Assembly: GCF_000412335.2 (NCBI RefSeq)
Contig: NZ_KE161030.1
Location: 468,014 to 532,013, forward strand
From: Cedecea davisae DSM 4568
GTDB lineage: Bacteria > Pseudomonadota > Gammaproteobacteria > Enterobacterales > Enterobacteriaceae
DNA: 64,000 nucleotides
Reading direction: 5' to 3'
Position numbers and translations under genes: made by a program. Shown here piece after piece: positions 13,233 to 22,516 of the stretch. Positions within the stretch are counted from its first letter, which is position 1; each line of letters starts with the position of its first letter. The notes under the pieces were generated by a model. That model saw only the letters and a program-made list of their open reading frames with translations. It did no database searches and had not been told where the DNA came from.

Positions 13233-13307
13233 TTTTCAGTATTGGTGATCCTGAAAGCAATATTGGATATTTATAATTTCTCGGGTGTTGTTTTCAATAT
13301 TGGTGAT
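13233..13307. promoter_or_regulatory. cai-fix divergent control region with repeated CaiF-like sites
   Basis: The 384-bp gap between caiT and fixA (13012-13395) is strongly AT-rich and I see no convincing gene in it. It contains a 17-bp direct repeat with one mismatch, TTTTCAGTATTGGTGAT (13233-13249) and TTTTCAATATTGGTGAT (13291-13307), with starts 58 bp apart. A partial copy CAATATTGG lies at 13258-13266, and a related TAATGGTGATT is at 13121-13131. In E. coli, CaiF and CRP bind the equivalent gap to activate both operons. These repeats are the obvious candidates for CaiF operators. I could not find a good CRP palindrome by eye. Confidence 0.5.
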
Positions 13308-13395
13308 TGTTATTTTATTTTTTAATTAAATCTCATGCTATTTCTTTAAACGCTGTCAATAACGGTAACGTTTTCGCATGGTTTCTGGAGATGCA

Positions 13396-14169
13396 ATGAA
13401 GATAATTACTTGCTACAAATGCGTGCCTGACGAACAGGATATTGCTGTCGATAATGCCGATGGCTCATTAGATATTAGCGAAGCTAAGACCATCATTAGC
13501 CAGTACTGCCTGAACGCTATTGAAGAGGCCTGTCGGTTAAAGCTGCAGGCGGAAGAGAGTCAAGTCATTGCTATGAGCGTGGGCGGCAGGGCGTTGGCTA
13601 ACGTTAAAGGGCGGAAAGATGTTCTCTCTCGCGGCCCGGATGAGCTTGTGCTGGTGATTGATGAGCAGTTTGAACAGGCGCTTCCTGCCCATACCGCAGG
13701 TGCTCTTGCCGCCGCGGCACAACAAGTTGGTTTCAATTTAATTATCTGCGGGGACGGCTCCTCCGATCTCTGCGCGCAACAGGTCGGCCTGTTGATGGGA
13801 GAAGCGCTGCATATTCCGGCCATTAACGGCGTCAGCAAAATCCTTTCTCTGACGCAGGATGCGCTGATTGTTGAACGTGAGCTGGAGGAGGAGGTTGAGA
13901 CTCTGCGTATTCCTCTTCCTGCGGTTGTGGCGGTAACCAGCGATATTAATCTCCCGCCAATCCCCTCCATGAAAGCCATCCTCGGTGCGGCGAAAAAACC
14001 GGTTCAGGTACTGACTGCGGCGGATATTGGCTTCAGCGCCACGGATGTTTATTCCGTGCAGCGGGTTGCCGCTCCAAAACAGCGCCAGCGTCGGGGCATC
14101 GTTATTGATGGCGATGATGAAGAACAGATTGCCGCATTTGCCGATAGCCTGCGCAAAATCATTAATTAA
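13396..14169 (+). CDS. fixA: FixA, electron-transfer flavoprotein beta subunit for carnitine reduction
   Basis: Small ETF subunit that with FixB passes electrons to the carnitine reductase CaiA. I start at ATG 13396 ([18 protein letters not shown]), which gives 257 residues, close to the 256 of E. coli FixA, and has a GGAG site at 13385-13388. An in-frame ATG at 13378 would add six residues that contain this site. ETF-beta features include [23 protein letters not shown] and the AMP-pocket region [15 protein letters not shown]. It is the first gene of fixABCX. Confidence 0.94.
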   Translation: MKIITCYKCVPDEQDIAVDNADGSLDISEAKTIISQYCLNAIEEACRLKLQAEESQVIAMSVGGRALANVKGRKDVLSRGPDELVLVIDEQFEQALPAHTAGALAAAAQQVGFNLIICGDGSSDLCAQQVGLLMGEALHIPAINGVSKILSLTQDALIVERELEEEVETLRIPLPAVVAVTSDINLPPIPSMKAILGAAKKPVQVLTAADIGFSATDVYSVQRVAAPKQRQRRGIVIDGDDEEQIAAFADSLRKIIN

Positions 14170-14180
14170 GAGGGGATGTT

Positions 14181-15122
14181 ATGAGCAAGTTTTCCAGCGT
14201 TTGGGTATTTAGCGATACGCCTTCCCGCCTTCCGGAACTGATGAGCGGCGCACGCGGCTTAGGCGAGGAAATTAATGCCTTTGTGCTAGATGAGACTGAT
14301 GCGGCAACCGCGTTGAGTGCGGGAGCCCACCACGTCTGGTATCTGAGCGGCAAGCCGGACGATCGCATGATGGAGGATTATGCCGACGTCATGGTTGCCA
14401 CCCTGTGTCGACAGGATGCTGGTGGTTTGGTGCTGCTGTCCAATACTCGCCGCGGAAAGCTGCTGGCGGCTCGACTCGGTTTTCGCCTTGGGGCTGCGGT
14501 ATCCAACGATGTCATCTCTGTTGCCCGGCAGGATGATAAAGCGGTGCTACAGCACAGGGTCTACGGCGGACTGGCGATTGGCGAAGAGACGGTTTTCTCG
14601 TCCTTTGCCGTGGTAACAATGAGTAGCGGTGCGTTTGAGGTGCTGCCGCCGGATGATTCTCTCTACGGTGAAACGCACACAGTTGAGTGGCGGGAACAAG
14701 CGGCAGTCGTGACACTTAGCAAAACACAGGTTCGCCGGAAAAGCAGCGTAAATCTCGATAAGGCTCGACTGGTGGTTAGCGTGGGGCGCGGTATTGGCGG
14801 TCAAGAGAATATTCCGCTGGCAGAGGCGTTGTGCCGGGCAATAGGGGCAGAGCTTGCCTGCTCTCGCCCGGTGGCGGAAAACGAAAAGTGGATGGAGCAC
14901 GAGCGCTATGTCGGCATCTCAAATTTGATTATCAAACCCCATTTGTATCTGGCGGTAGGGATCTCAGGCCAGATCCAACACATGGTAGGCGCTAATGGGG
15001 CGCAGGCAATTTATGCCATCAACAAAGATAAAAACGCGCCGATCTTCCAGCATGCGGACTGCGGCATCGTTGGCGATGCGGTGAAAATTCTTCCCGCCCT
15101 TACCGCCGCACTATCACGCTGA
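14181..15122 (+). CDS. fixB: FixB, electron-transfer flavoprotein alpha subunit
   Basis: Large ETF subunit; its C-terminal domain binds FAD. It has 313 residues, as in E. coli. The FAD-binding ETF-alpha block is clear: [32 protein letters not shown]-type region around residues 195-230, followed by [12 protein letters not shown] and the [22 protein letters not shown] signature. It lies 11 nt after fixA with GGGG/GAGG spacing typical of a coupled operon and is followed by fixC after 20 nt. Confidence 0.95.
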   Translation: MSKFSSVWVFSDTPSRLPELMSGARGLGEEINAFVLDETDAATALSAGAHHVWYLSGKPDDRMMEDYADVMVATLCRQDAGGLVLLSNTRRGKLLAARLGFRLGAAVSNDVISVARQDDKAVLQHRVYGGLAIGEETVFSSFAVVTMSSGAFEVLPPDDSLYGETHTVEWREQAAVVTLSKTQVRRKSSVNLDKARLVVSVGRGIGGQENIPLAEALCRAIGAELACSRPVAENEKWMEHERYVGISNLIIKPHLYLAVGISGQIQHMVGANGAQAIYAINKDKNAPIFQHADCGIVGDAVKILPALTAALSR

Positions 15123-15142
15123 TCTTTCTGCCGGGAGTTGTT

Positions 15143-16429
15143 ATGTCTGAAGATATCTTTGATGCCATCATCGTGGGGGCGGGGCCTGCCGGTTCTGCTG
15201 CTGCGCTGGTACTTGCCCGGCAGGGAGCACAGGTGCTGGTGATTGAGCGCGCGAATTCTGTTGGAGAGAAAAATGTCACCGGCGGGCGCATTTACGCCCA
15301 CAGCCTGGAGCGCATTATACCGGGCTTTGCCAGCCGTGCTCCGCTTGAGCGCAGGATAAGCCGTGAAAGACTCACCTTTATGACTGAAAAAGGTGCGATG
15401 GCGATGGACTACCTCAATGCCGAAGAGGGCGTGCCTTCGCAACTCTCTTACTCCGTTCTGCGCGCCAAATTTGACCCCTGGCTGATGGAGCAGGCTGAAG
15501 AGGCGGGTGCTCAGCTTATTACCGGTATCTGCGTGGAGAGCGTTGTCCAGCGAGATGGCAAAGCGGTCGGCGTGGAGGCCGGGGGCGAGATTATCGAAGC
15601 AAAGGTTGTGATCCTTGCAGACGGGGTTAACTCGCTGCTGGCAGAAAAGCTGGGCATGGCAAAGCGCATTGAAGCCAGGCAGGTTGCTGTCGGTCTTAAA
15701 GAACTTATCGAGCTGCCTCGCCCGGTAATTGAAGACCGTTTCCAGCTGTTGCCGGGCGAAGGTGCTGCCTGTTTATTCGCCGGTTCGGCAACCGCAGGGC
15801 TGGTGGGGGGAGGCTTTCTTTATACTAACAAAAATACCCTCTCTCTCGGCCTGGTCTGCGGCCTGCATGCTCTAAAAGGGGCTGAGAATTCGCTACCGCA
15901 AATGCTGGAGCATTTTAAGCTTCATCCCGCCGTCGCTCCGCTGATTGCCGGAGGAAAATTGCTGGAGTATGCGGCGCATCTGGTGCCTGAAGGCGGGATA
16001 AACATGCTGCCTGAACTGGTAGGTAACGGGGTGCTGGTAGCCGGTGATGCAGCAGGAATGTGTATGAATTTAGGTTTTACCCTTCGCGGTATGGATCTCG
16101 CCATCGCGGCCGGTGAGGCGGCGGCTAAAACAGTGCTTTCCGCCATGCAGAGCAACGATTTTAGCCGTGAGAGGCTGGAGGAATATCGCCGTCATCTGGA
16201 AAGCGGTCCGCTGCGCGATATGCGCATGTATCGGCGTCTTCCGGCTTTTCTCGATAATCCACGAATGTTTAGCGCCTGGCCGGAGATGGTGGTTGGTATT
16301 GCTCATGACGTATTTACCGTCAACGGCGGTGAGCCGGTGCCGATACGCAAAAAAATTCTACGCCACTGCAAGAAAGTCGGGTTTATCAATCTGATAAAGG
16401 ACGGCATGAAAGGAGTGACCGTATTATGA
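15143..16429 (+). CDS. fixC: FixC, ETF-quinone oxidoreductase-like flavoprotein
   Basis: Membrane-associated FAD enzyme related to ETF:quinone oxidoreductase that works with FixX to pass electrons to the FixAB flavoprotein. It has 428 residues. The N-terminal dinucleotide fold IVGAGPAGSAAALVLARQG is at residues 10-28, and a second FAD contact is in LVAGDAAGMCMNLGFTLRGMDLAIAAGEAA (about 294-323). It overlaps fixX by 4 nt (ATGA), indicating translational coupling. Confidence 0.95.
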   Translation: MSEDIFDAIIVGAGPAGSAAALVLARQGAQVLVIERANSVGEKNVTGGRIYAHSLERIIPGFASRAPLERRISRERLTFMTEKGAMAMDYLNAEEGVPSQLSYSVLRAKFDPWLMEQAEEAGAQLITGICVESVVQRDGKAVGVEAGGEIIEAKVVILADGVNSLLAEKLGMAKRIEARQVAVGLKELIELPRPVIEDRFQLLPGEGAACLFAGSATAGLVGGGFLYTNKNTLSLGLVCGLHALKGAENSLPQMLEHFKLHPAVAPLIAGGKLLEYAAHLVPEGGINMLPELVGNGVLVAGDAAGMCMNLGFTLRGMDLAIAAGEAAAKTVLSAMQSNDFSRERLEEYRRHLESGPLRDMRMYRRLPAFLDNPRMFSAWPEMVVGIAHDVFTVNGGEPVPIRKKILRHCKKVGFINLIKDGMKGVTVL

Positions 16430-16713
16430 CTTCCTCCGTTAACGTGGATCTCAAGCTGGGCGTCAATAAATTCAATGTTGATGAAGAAAACCCACACATC
16501 ATTCTGAAAAAGAACCCTGATAAGCACGCTCTGGAGAGGCTAATTGCTGCCTGCCCGGCCGGGCTATACAAAAAACAGGAGGATGGTAGCGTGCGTTTCG
16601 ATTATGCCGGATGCCTGGAGTGCGGCACCTGCCGGGTCCTTGGGCTGGGCACGGTGCTGGATAAGTGGGAATACCCGCGCGGTACCTTTGGCGTGATGTT
16701 CCGTTATGGCTGA
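16426..16713 (+). CDS. fixX: FixX, ferredoxin-like partner of FixC
   Basis: Small 95-residue iron-sulfur protein. The cysteine arrangement ACPAGLY followed by YAGCLECGTCRVLG is the ferredoxin-like cluster signature of the ETF-QO family, here on a separate chain. The chain ends WEYPRGTFGVMFRYG, as in E. coli FixX. It overlaps the fixC stop by 4 nt and is the last fix gene before the transporter yaaU, which starts 72 nt later. Confidence 0.95.
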   Translation: MTSSVNVDLKLGVNKFNVDEENPHIILKKNPDKHALERLIAACPAGLYKKQEDGSVRFDYAGCLECGTCRVLGLGTVLDKWEYPRGTFGVMFRYG

Positions 16714-16785
16714 CTATGCCGCGCTCTCACCGTTAGCTATCGAGAGTGCGGCACTCTGCCTTACCTGGGGAAACAGGAAACCGCC

Positions 16786-18117
16786 ATGCAGCAGCCCAGA
16801 AACTTCGATGACATTAAATTTTCCTCCATCCACCGCCGCATTATGTTGTGGGGAAGCGGCGGGCCGTTTCTTGATGGCTATGTGCTGGTTATCATCGGCG
16901 TGGCGCTGCAGCAGTTGACGCCTTTGTTGCATCTTGATGCCGAATGGATTGGGCTGCTTGGCGCAGCAACCCTTGCCGGACTGTTTATTGGCACCACGCT
17001 GTTTGGCTATATTTCAGATAGGGTCGGGCGGCGCAAAATGTTCCTGATTGATATCGTCGCCATTGGGTTGATATCGATAGCAACAATGTTTGTCTCCACG
17101 CCGTTCGAGTTGTTAATTATGCGAGTACTTATTGGGATTGTTATTGGCGCGGATTACCCGATTGCGACCTCAATGATTGCCGAATTTTCCAACACTCGCC
17201 AGCGCGCGTTTTCGATCGGTTTCATCGCCGCCATGTGGTACGTAGGGGCAACCTGCGCCAATCTTGTGGGCTACTGCCTTTACGATATAGAGGGCGGCTG
17301 GCGCTGGATGCTCGGGAGCGCCTTCATTCCCTGCCTGATGATTTTGATAGGCCGTTTCGATCTGCCCGAGTCTCCGCGCTGGCTGCTGCGTAAAGGGCGA
17401 GTGGCAGAGTGCAACGAGATGATGATTAAACTGTTTGGTGAGCCGGTCTGCTTTGAGGCCGAGCCGCCGCAGCAGACTCGTTTTTTGCAGCTGTTTAATC
17501 GTCGCCACTTCCCTTTTGTGCTGTTTGTCGCGGCTATCTGGACCTGTCAGGTGATCCCAATGTTCGCTATTTATACTTTTGGCCCGCAAATTGTCGGGCT
17601 GCTCGGCTGGGAACAAGGGAGGAGTGCCGCACTCGGAAACGTGGCTATTAGCCTCTTTTTCATGCTGGGGTGTGTTCCGGCGATGTTCTGGCTAAACGGC
17701 ATTGGCCGCCGCCCTTTGCTGATCGGCAGTTTTGCGATGATGACGATGGCGCTGGCGTTGCTCGGGCTGGCGCCAGGTTTGGGCATTGGCCTGGTGGTGG
17801 CGGCATTTGCTGTTTACGCTTTTTTCTCCGGCGGACCGGGGATATTGCAATGGCTTTACCCTAACGAACTGTTTCCCACCGATATTCGTGCTTCGGCGGT
17901 GGGGGTCATTATGTCGATTAGCCGCATCGGGACGATTGTCTCGACCTGGGCACTGCCGATTTTTATCATCCGCTATGGCATCAACAACGTCGTGTTAATG
18001 GGGGCCACTATTTCGTTTTTAGGACTGATGATCTCGATTGCGTTTGCCCCTGAAACCCGCGGCCTGACGCTGGTGCAGGCGGGTAAGATAACGATGAGAC
18101 GTAAACCCGCTGAATGA
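16786..18117 (+). CDS. yaaU: YaaU, MFS metabolite:proton transporter of unknown substrate
   Basis: Inner membrane major facilitator superfamily protein of 443 residues, the length of E. coli YaaU, with about twelve hydrophobic segments. The sugar-transporter-like motifs are present: GYISDRVGRRKM between helices 2 and 3, LPESPRWLLRKGR in the central loop, and PETRGLTL near the C-terminus. Its place right after fixABCX suggests transport linked to carnitine or betaine metabolism, but the substrate is not known. It shares the fix operon direction, and I see no clear terminator after it. Confidence 0.92.
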   Translation: MQQPRNFDDIKFSSIHRRIMLWGSGGPFLDGYVLVIIGVALQQLTPLLHLDAEWIGLLGAATLAGLFIGTTLFGYISDRVGRRKMFLIDIVAIGLISIATMFVSTPFELLIMRVLIGIVIGADYPIATSMIAEFSNTRQRAFSIGFIAAMWYVGATCANLVGYCLYDIEGGWRWMLGSAFIPCLMILIGRFDLPESPRWLLRKGRVAECNEMMIKLFGEPVCFEAEPPQQTRFLQLFNRRHFPFVLFVAAIWTCQVIPMFAIYTFGPQIVGLLGWEQGRSAALGNVAISLFFMLGCVPAMFWLNGIGRRPLLIGSFAMMTMALALLGLAPGLGIGLVVAAFAVYAFFSGGPGILQWLYPNELFPTDIRASAVGVIMSISRIGTIVSTWALPIFIIRYGINNVVLMGATISFLGLMISIAFAPETRGLTLVQAGKITMRRKPAE

Positions 18118-18141
18118 CCCCCGCTTCGGAGTGTTCTGTAT

Positions 18142-18173
18142 TTGCTTTTAGAGTCAGCCAGTTAGTCTATAGT
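18142..18173 (+). promoter_or_regulatory. possible promoter for the small lipoprotein gene
   Basis: A TATAGT -10-like hexamer lies at 18168-18173, with TTGCTT at 18142-18147 upstream. The spacing of 20 nt is long, so the match is only suggestive. It is the best candidate in the 101-nt gap between yaaU and the lipoprotein gene. Confidence 0.3.
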
Positions 18174-18218
18174 TAATTGGCACACAATTGAAAATGACTA
18201 ACATGCTGGGAGAACACC

Positions 18219-18452
18219 ATGCAAAAACATATGCTATTTGCCTCACTCTTTGCCGCCGCTACTCTGATGACCGTGGCCGGCTGTTCGTCCAATCAGTCGG
18301 TTAAAACCAGCGATGGCAAAACCATCGTTACCGACGGGAAACCGCAGGTAGATAAAGATACTGGCCTGGTCTCTTACAAAAACGCTGAAACCGGTAAAAC
18401 CGAGCAGATCAACCGGGATCAGGTGAAAGAGATGAGCGAGCTGGACAATTAA
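18219..18452 (+). CDS. YgdI/YgdR-family small lipoprotein
   Basis: A 77-residue predicted lipoprotein. The signal peptide ends in a lipobox, VAGC, with Cys22 as the lipid-anchored first mature residue. The mature domain TSDGKTIVTDGKPQVDKDTG followed by LVSYKN and QINRDQVKEM is the DUF903-type fold of E. coli YgdI and YgdR. Function in the family is unknown. A strong GGGAGAAC ribosome site precedes the ATG. In E. coli K-12, yaaU is followed directly by kefF, so this is an extra family member at this site, oriented with its neighbours. It is unlikely to be ygdI or ygdR itself, which lie elsewhere in E. coli. Confidence 0.88.
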   Translation: MQKHMLFASLFAAATLMTVAGCSSNQSVKTSDGKTIVTDGKPQVDKDTGLVSYKNAETGKTEQINRDQVKEMSELDN

Positions 18453-18489
18453 TTCAGAAATCTCCCGCTGAACGCTCAGCAATATTGAC

Positions 18490-18555
18490 TGTTAGCCTGT
18501 CGATTATGTGACTAAACTCACTGTCATTAAATGCAGTAGTGAAGACAGGCTAACA
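18490..18555 (+). repeat. 12-bp perfect inverted repeat in the kefF leader
   Basis: TGTTAGCCTGTC (18490-18501) is repeated in perfect inverted form as GACAGGCTAACA (18544-18555), which ends directly at the kefF ATG. The right arm contains the only Shine-Dalgarno-like bases (ACAGG). A smaller nested pairing, TCACT (about 18519-18523) with AGTGA (about 18538-18542), would extend the helix with an asymmetric bulge. It could be an RNA hairpin masking the start, or a DNA operator. Confidence 0.65.
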
Positions 18556-19086
18556 ATGATCCTTATTATTTATGCGCATCCCTATCCCCAGCATTCACAC
18601 GCCAATCGGCAAATGATTGAGCGAGCGAAAACGCTGCCGGGGGTAGAGGTTCGCTCCCTCTACGACCTTTATCCCGATTTTAATATTGATATTGCCGCCG
18701 AACAGCAGGCGCTTAGCCGTGCCGAGTTGATTATCTGGCAGCATCCGATGCAGTGGTACAGCACGCCGCCGCTGATGAAATTGTGGATAGATAAAGTTCT
18801 GGCACATGGCTGGGCCTACGGCAAGGGTGGCAAAGCGCTACACGGTAAAGACGTGATGTGGGCCGTGACCACCGGCGGCAGCGAGAAGCATTTTGAGCTT
18901 GGGGATCACCCCGGTTTTGACGTGCTTGCTCAGCCACTACAGGCTACCGCGCTCTATTGCGGCATGAACTGGCTGCCAAATTTCGCTATTCACTTCACCT
19001 TTGTTTGCGATGAGTTCACCCTCGCTCGCCAGGCGGATGAATATAAGCAGCGCCTGATGGACTGGCAGGAGGCTCGCCGTGGATAG
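18556..19086 (+). CDS. kefF: KefF, quinone oxidoreductase and activator of KefC
   Basis: FMN-dependent NAD(P)H:quinone oxidoreductase that binds KefC as its cytoplasmic ancillary subunit. I choose ATG 18556 ([20 protein letters not shown]), giving 176 residues as in E. coli. An upstream in-frame ATG at 18508 would add sixteen residues that match nothing known to me and would place the start inside the inverted repeat region. Flavodoxin-like features include [20 protein letters not shown] and the [10 protein letters not shown] loop. The end overlaps the kefC start by 8 nt. Confidence 0.93.
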   Translation: MILIIYAHPYPQHSHANRQMIERAKTLPGVEVRSLYDLYPDFNIDIAAEQQALSRAELIIWQHPMQWYSTPPLMKLWIDKVLAHGWAYGKGGKALHGKDVMWAVTTGGSEKHFELGDHPGFDVLAQPLQATALYCGMNWLPNFAIHFTFVCDEFTLARQADEYKQRLMDWQEARRG

Positions 19087-20941
19087 CCATAGCATGATTC
19101 AGGCGCTGATTTATCTGGGGTCAGCGGCGCTTATTGTTCCGATTGCGGTTCGCCTCGGTCTTGGCTCCGTGCTCGGGTATCTGATCGCCGGTTGTATTAT
19201 CGGCCCCTGGGGATTACGGCTGGTAACGGATGCGGAAAGCATTCTGCATTTTGCCGAAATTGGCGTCGTGCTGATGCTGTTTGTCATTGGCCTGGAGCTG
19301 GATCCTCAACGATTGTGGACGCTACGTGCTTCGGTGTTTGGCGGCGGCTTTTTACAAATGGCGGCCTGCGGTCTGGCACTTGGCGCATTCTGTATAGTGA
19401 TGGGGCTGGACTGGAAGATTGCGGTATTGATAGGCCTGACGCTTGCGCTCTCTTCCACCGCTATTGCCATGCAGGCGATGAACGAACGTAACCTGACCGT
19501 TACGCCGATGGGGCGTAGCGCGTTTGCGGTGCTGTTGTTCCAGGATATCGCCGCGATCCCGCTGGTAGCGATGATCCCGCTGCTGGCCAGCAGCGGCGGC
19601 ACGATGACCTTCGCCGCTTTTTCTATTTCTGCCCTTAAGGTTGTGGCCGCGCTGGCGCTGGTGGTGCTTTTGGGCCGCTACGTCACTCGTCCGGCGCTGC
19701 GTTTTGTCGCTCGATCCGGGCTACGTGAAGTGTTCAGTGCCGTTGCGCTATTCCTGGTCTTCGGCTTCGGCCTGCTGCTTGAAGAAGCCGGGTTGTCGAT
19801 GGCGATGGGGGCGTTTCTTGCGGGTGTCCTGCTGGCCAGCTCCGAATATCGTCACGCGCTTGAAAGCGATATCGAACCGTTTAAGGGTCTGCTGCTTGGG
19901 CTGTTCTTTATCGGCGTAGGGATGTCTATCGACTTCGGCACTTTGCTGGAAGATCCGTTGCGCATTCTGGCTCTGCTGGTCGGTTTCCTGGCGATTAAAA
20001 TGCTGATGCTTTGGCTGGTGGCTAAGCCGCTGAAGGTTCCACGCAGGCAGCGCCGCTGGTTTGCCGTACTGCTCGGGCAGGGAAGTGAGTTCGCCTTTGT
20101 TATCTTCGGTGCGGCGCATATGGCGCAGGTGCTGGACGACAGCTGGGCGAAGTCGCTCACTCTTGCGGTTGCCCTGTCGATGGCGGCAACGCCTCTGCTG
20201 CTGGTTTTGCTGAACCGGCTTGAGAAGACGGGAAGCGAGCAGGCGGGAGAGGCCGACGAAATTGATGAAGAGCAGCCGAGGGTGATTATTGCCGGTTTCG
20301 GCCGCTTCGGGCAGATAGCCGGCCGTTTATTACTGACCAGTGGGGTTAATGTCGTCATCCTGGATCACGATCCCGACCACATTGAAACGCTGCGTAAATT
20401 TGGCACTAAAGTGTTTTATGGCGATGCCACTCGTGTTGATTTACTGGAGTCTGCCGGAGCGGCTGGAGCCGAGGTGCTGATTAACGCCATCGACGATCCT
20501 GAGGCGAATATGCAGCTTACCGAGTTGGCGAAGGAACATTTTCCACACCTGCAAATCCTTGCTCGTGCTCGCGACATTAATCACTACATCCGCCTGCGTC
20601 AGGCTGGCGTTGAGCAGCCGGAACGTGAAACGTTTGAAAGCTCTCTGAAGATTGGGCGACGCGCACTGGAAGGTTTAGGCGTAGGAAAGTACGAGGCAAG
20701 AGAAAGGGCCGATCACTTCCGTCGCTTCAACCTGCAAATGCTGGAAGAAATGGTGCCGACTGACGATATGTCGGCCGACAGGGCCGACGTGTTCAAACGC
20801 AATAGCGCCATGCTTACCGAGGTCATCAACGAAGATCGGGCGCATTTGAATGTGATCCAGCGCCACGGCTGGCAGGGGACGGAAGAGGGGCTGCATAGCG
20901 GCAAACTGGCGGATGAACCCCCGGCCAAACCGGCAGAGTAA
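19079..20941 (+). CDS. kefC: KefC, glutathione-regulated potassium-efflux antiporter
   Basis: Inner membrane K+/H+ antiporter held shut by glutathione and opened by glutathione adducts of electrophiles, acidifying the cytoplasm for protection. It has 620 residues with a GTG start ([14 protein letters not shown]), as in E. coli. The N-terminal CPA2 exchanger domain has many hydrophobic helices. The regulatory loop [12 protein letters not shown] is near residues 259-270. The C-terminal KTN/RCK domain begins at [17 protein letters not shown] (about 401), the nucleotide and glutathione site. The 8-nt overlap with kefF implies coupled translation. Confidence 0.96.
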   Translation: MDSHSMIQALIYLGSAALIVPIAVRLGLGSVLGYLIAGCIIGPWGLRLVTDAESILHFAEIGVVLMLFVIGLELDPQRLWTLRASVFGGGFLQMAACGLALGAFCIVMGLDWKIAVLIGLTLALSSTAIAMQAMNERNLTVTPMGRSAFAVLLFQDIAAIPLVAMIPLLASSGGTMTFAAFSISALKVVAALALVVLLGRYVTRPALRFVARSGLREVFSAVALFLVFGFGLLLEEAGLSMAMGAFLAGVLLASSEYRHALESDIEPFKGLLLGLFFIGVGMSIDFGTLLEDPLRILALLVGFLAIKMLMLWLVAKPLKVPRRQRRWFAVLLGQGSEFAFVIFGAAHMAQVLDDSWAKSLTLAVALSMAATPLLLVLLNRLEKTGSEQAGEADEIDEEQPRVIIAGFGRFGQIAGRLLLTSGVNVVILDHDPDHIETLRKFGTKVFYGDATRVDLLESAGAAGAEVLINAIDDPEANMQLTELAKEHFPHLQILARARDINHYIRLRQAGVEQPERETFESSLKIGRRALEGLGVGKYEARERADHFRRFNLQMLEEMVPTDDMSADRADVFKRNSAMLTEVINEDRAHLNVIQRHGWQGTEEGLHSGKLADEPPAKPAE

Positions 20942-20977
20942 TATTGCTGAAAAATATTTACTTTCCCTGTAAAGAAA

Positions 20978-20996
20978 GGGGGTTCATGCTAACCCC
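20978..20996 (+). terminator. hairpin after kefC
   Basis: GGGGTT (20979-20984) pairs with AACCCC (20991-20996) around a 6-nt loop, 37 nt after the kefC stop. There is no T tract on this strand, so termination efficiency is uncertain. The 204-nt gap continues to folA and must hold the folA promoter; a TATAGT hexamer at about 21102-21107 is the best -10 candidate. Confidence 0.45.
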
Positions 20997-21145
20997 TTGT
21001 TCCATATCCTGCTGTTGAAAACGACGGCGTGTCTGGCCCAGCAGAATAAAAAAAATTCTCGTTACCGGCCACGCCCCCTGTCGACGAAAGATTGCGCTTT
21101 CCGTATAGTGGCGGCAATTTTTTTGCTTACCCTTAGGTTATATAA

Positions 21146-21625
21146 ATGATCAGTCTGATTGCTGCTTTAGCGGTAGATCGTGTTATCGGCATGGAAAACG
21201 CCATGCCCTGGGATTTACCTGCCGACCTGGCCTGGTTTAAACGCAATACGTTAAACAAGCCGGTTGTTATGGGGCGCCTGACCTGGGAGTCTATCGGTCG
21301 TCCACTTCCTGGCCGTAAAAACATTGTTATCAGCAGCAAGCCGGGTAACGATGAGCGCGTTGAGTGGGTGACTTCGATAGAAGAGGCGATTAAAGCCTGC
21401 GGTGACGCTGAAGAGATTATGGTGATTGGCGGCGGGCGCGTTTACGAACAATTCCTGCCAAAAGCACAGCGCCTGTATCTGACCCATATTGATGCAGAAG
21501 TTGAAGGCGATACTCACTTCCCGGACTACAGCCCGGACGAGTGGCAGTCTACCTTTAGCGAGTTCAACGATGCCGATGAAAATAACTCGCACGGCTACTG
21601 CTTCGAAATTCTGGAACGCCGCTAG
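21146..21625 (+). CDS. folA: dihydrofolate reductase
   Basis: Reduces dihydrofolate to tetrahydrofolate with NADPH; this is the trimethoprim target. The 159 residues match E. coli DHFR in length and motifs: the Met20 loop [16 protein letters not shown] with the catalytic Asp27, [12 protein letters not shown], and the NADPH loop [12 protein letters not shown]. Compared with the recalled E. coli sequence, residue 23 is Asp rather than Asn and residue 45 is Leu rather than His. Both lie near the Met20 loop or cofactor phosphate and are probably lineage-typical. It is a single gene closed by a hairpin shared with apaH. Confidence 0.97.
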   Translation: MISLIAALAVDRVIGMENAMPWDLPADLAWFKRNTLNKPVVMGRLTWESIGRPLPGRKNIVISSKPGNDERVEWVTSIEEAIKACGDAEEIMVIGGGRVYEQFLPKAQRLYLTHIDAEVEGDTHFPDYSPDEWQSTFSEFNDADENNSHGYCFEILERR

Positions 21626-21630
21626 AACTT

Positions 21631-21655
21631 AGCCCTCTCCCACTGGGGGAGGGCT
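21631..21655. terminator. bidirectional terminator between folA and apaH
   Basis: AGCCCTCTCCC (21631-21641) pairs with GGGGGAGGGCT (21645-21655), 11 bp with one G-T pair and a 3-nt loop. It lies between the convergent folA and apaH stops. The arms strongly resemble those of the setA/leuD terminator at 43325-43353, suggesting a repeated element. Confidence 0.75.
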
Positions 21656-21660
21656 GATTA

Positions 21661-22512
21661 TTAAGAGGCGACGGCCGCCTGGCCTTCATCCCCTTCCTGC
21701 TGGCGGTTTGAAGGCTGCACGAACCAGGCTTTATCTTCCCAGCGCAGGCAGGTGAGATCCCCTCCCCAGCAGCAGCCCGTATCCAGGGCATAAATCCCTT
21801 CCGGTGTGCCTTTACCTTCCAGCGATGCCCAGTGGCCAAACGCAACGGAATATTCAGCCGTAACAGGACCCGGGATAGCAAACCAGGGTTTCAGCGGAGA
21901 AGGTGCTTTCTCCGGCGTATCTTTGCAGTACATATCCAACTGCCCGTTCGGGAAGCAGTAGCGCATGCGGGTGAGCGAGTTGGTGATAAAACGCAGACGA
22001 GCGAGACCGGTAAGTGAGTCGGACCAGTTATTTGGCATATCGCCATACATGGCGTCGAGGAACAGCGGATAGCTGTCGCTCGAGAGCACGGCCTCCACGT
22101 CGCGAGCACAGGCCAAAGCGGTGCTGATGTCCCATTGCGGCGTAATACCCGCGTGGGCCATCACCAGCTTTTTGTCTTCATCCACCTGGATTAGCGGCTG
22201 GCGACGCAGCCAGTTGAGCAGCTCGTCCGCATCCGGCGCTTCCAGTAACGGAGTCACGCGATCTTTGGGTTTATTACGGCTGATGCCGGCAAAAACCGCC
22301 AGCAGATGGAGATCGTGATTGCCCAGCACCAGGCGCACGCTGTCGCCGAGGCTGCGGACATAGCGCAGGACTTCCAGCGAGGCAGGGCCACGTGCGACCA
22401 GGTCCCCGGTCAGCCATAACGTATCTTCTTCAGGTTTGAAATTAACCTGCTGTAGCAATGCGACCAGTTCATCGTAGCAGCCGTGAACGTCGCCTATCAG
22501 ATATGTAGACAT
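21661..22512 (-). CDS. apaH: symmetrical bis(5'-nucleosyl)-tetraphosphatase
   Basis: Hydrolyses Ap4A to two ADP and also removes Np4 caps from RNA. The 283 residues carry the metallophosphatase motifs [10 protein letters not shown] (residues 7-16), [11 protein letters not shown], and LGNHDLH, plus a later HAGITP histidine. It is the last gene of the lptD-surA-pdxA-rsmA-apaG-apaH operon, 4 nt after apaG. Confidence 0.96.
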   Translation of the reverse strand: MSTYLIGDVHGCYDELVALLQQVNFKPEEDTLWLTGDLVARGPASLEVLRYVRSLGDSVRLVLGNHDLHLLAVFAGISRNKPKDRVTPLLEAPDADELLNWLRRQPLIQVDEDKKLVMAHAGITPQWDISTALACARDVEAVLSSDSYPLFLDAMYGDMPNNWSDSLTGLARLRFITNSLTRMRYCFPNGQLDMYCKDTPEKAPSPLKPWFAIPGPVTAEYSVAFGHWASLEGKGTPEGIYALDTGCCWGGDLTCLRWEDKAWFVQPSNRQQEGDEGQAAVAS

Positions 22513-22516
22513 TGTA

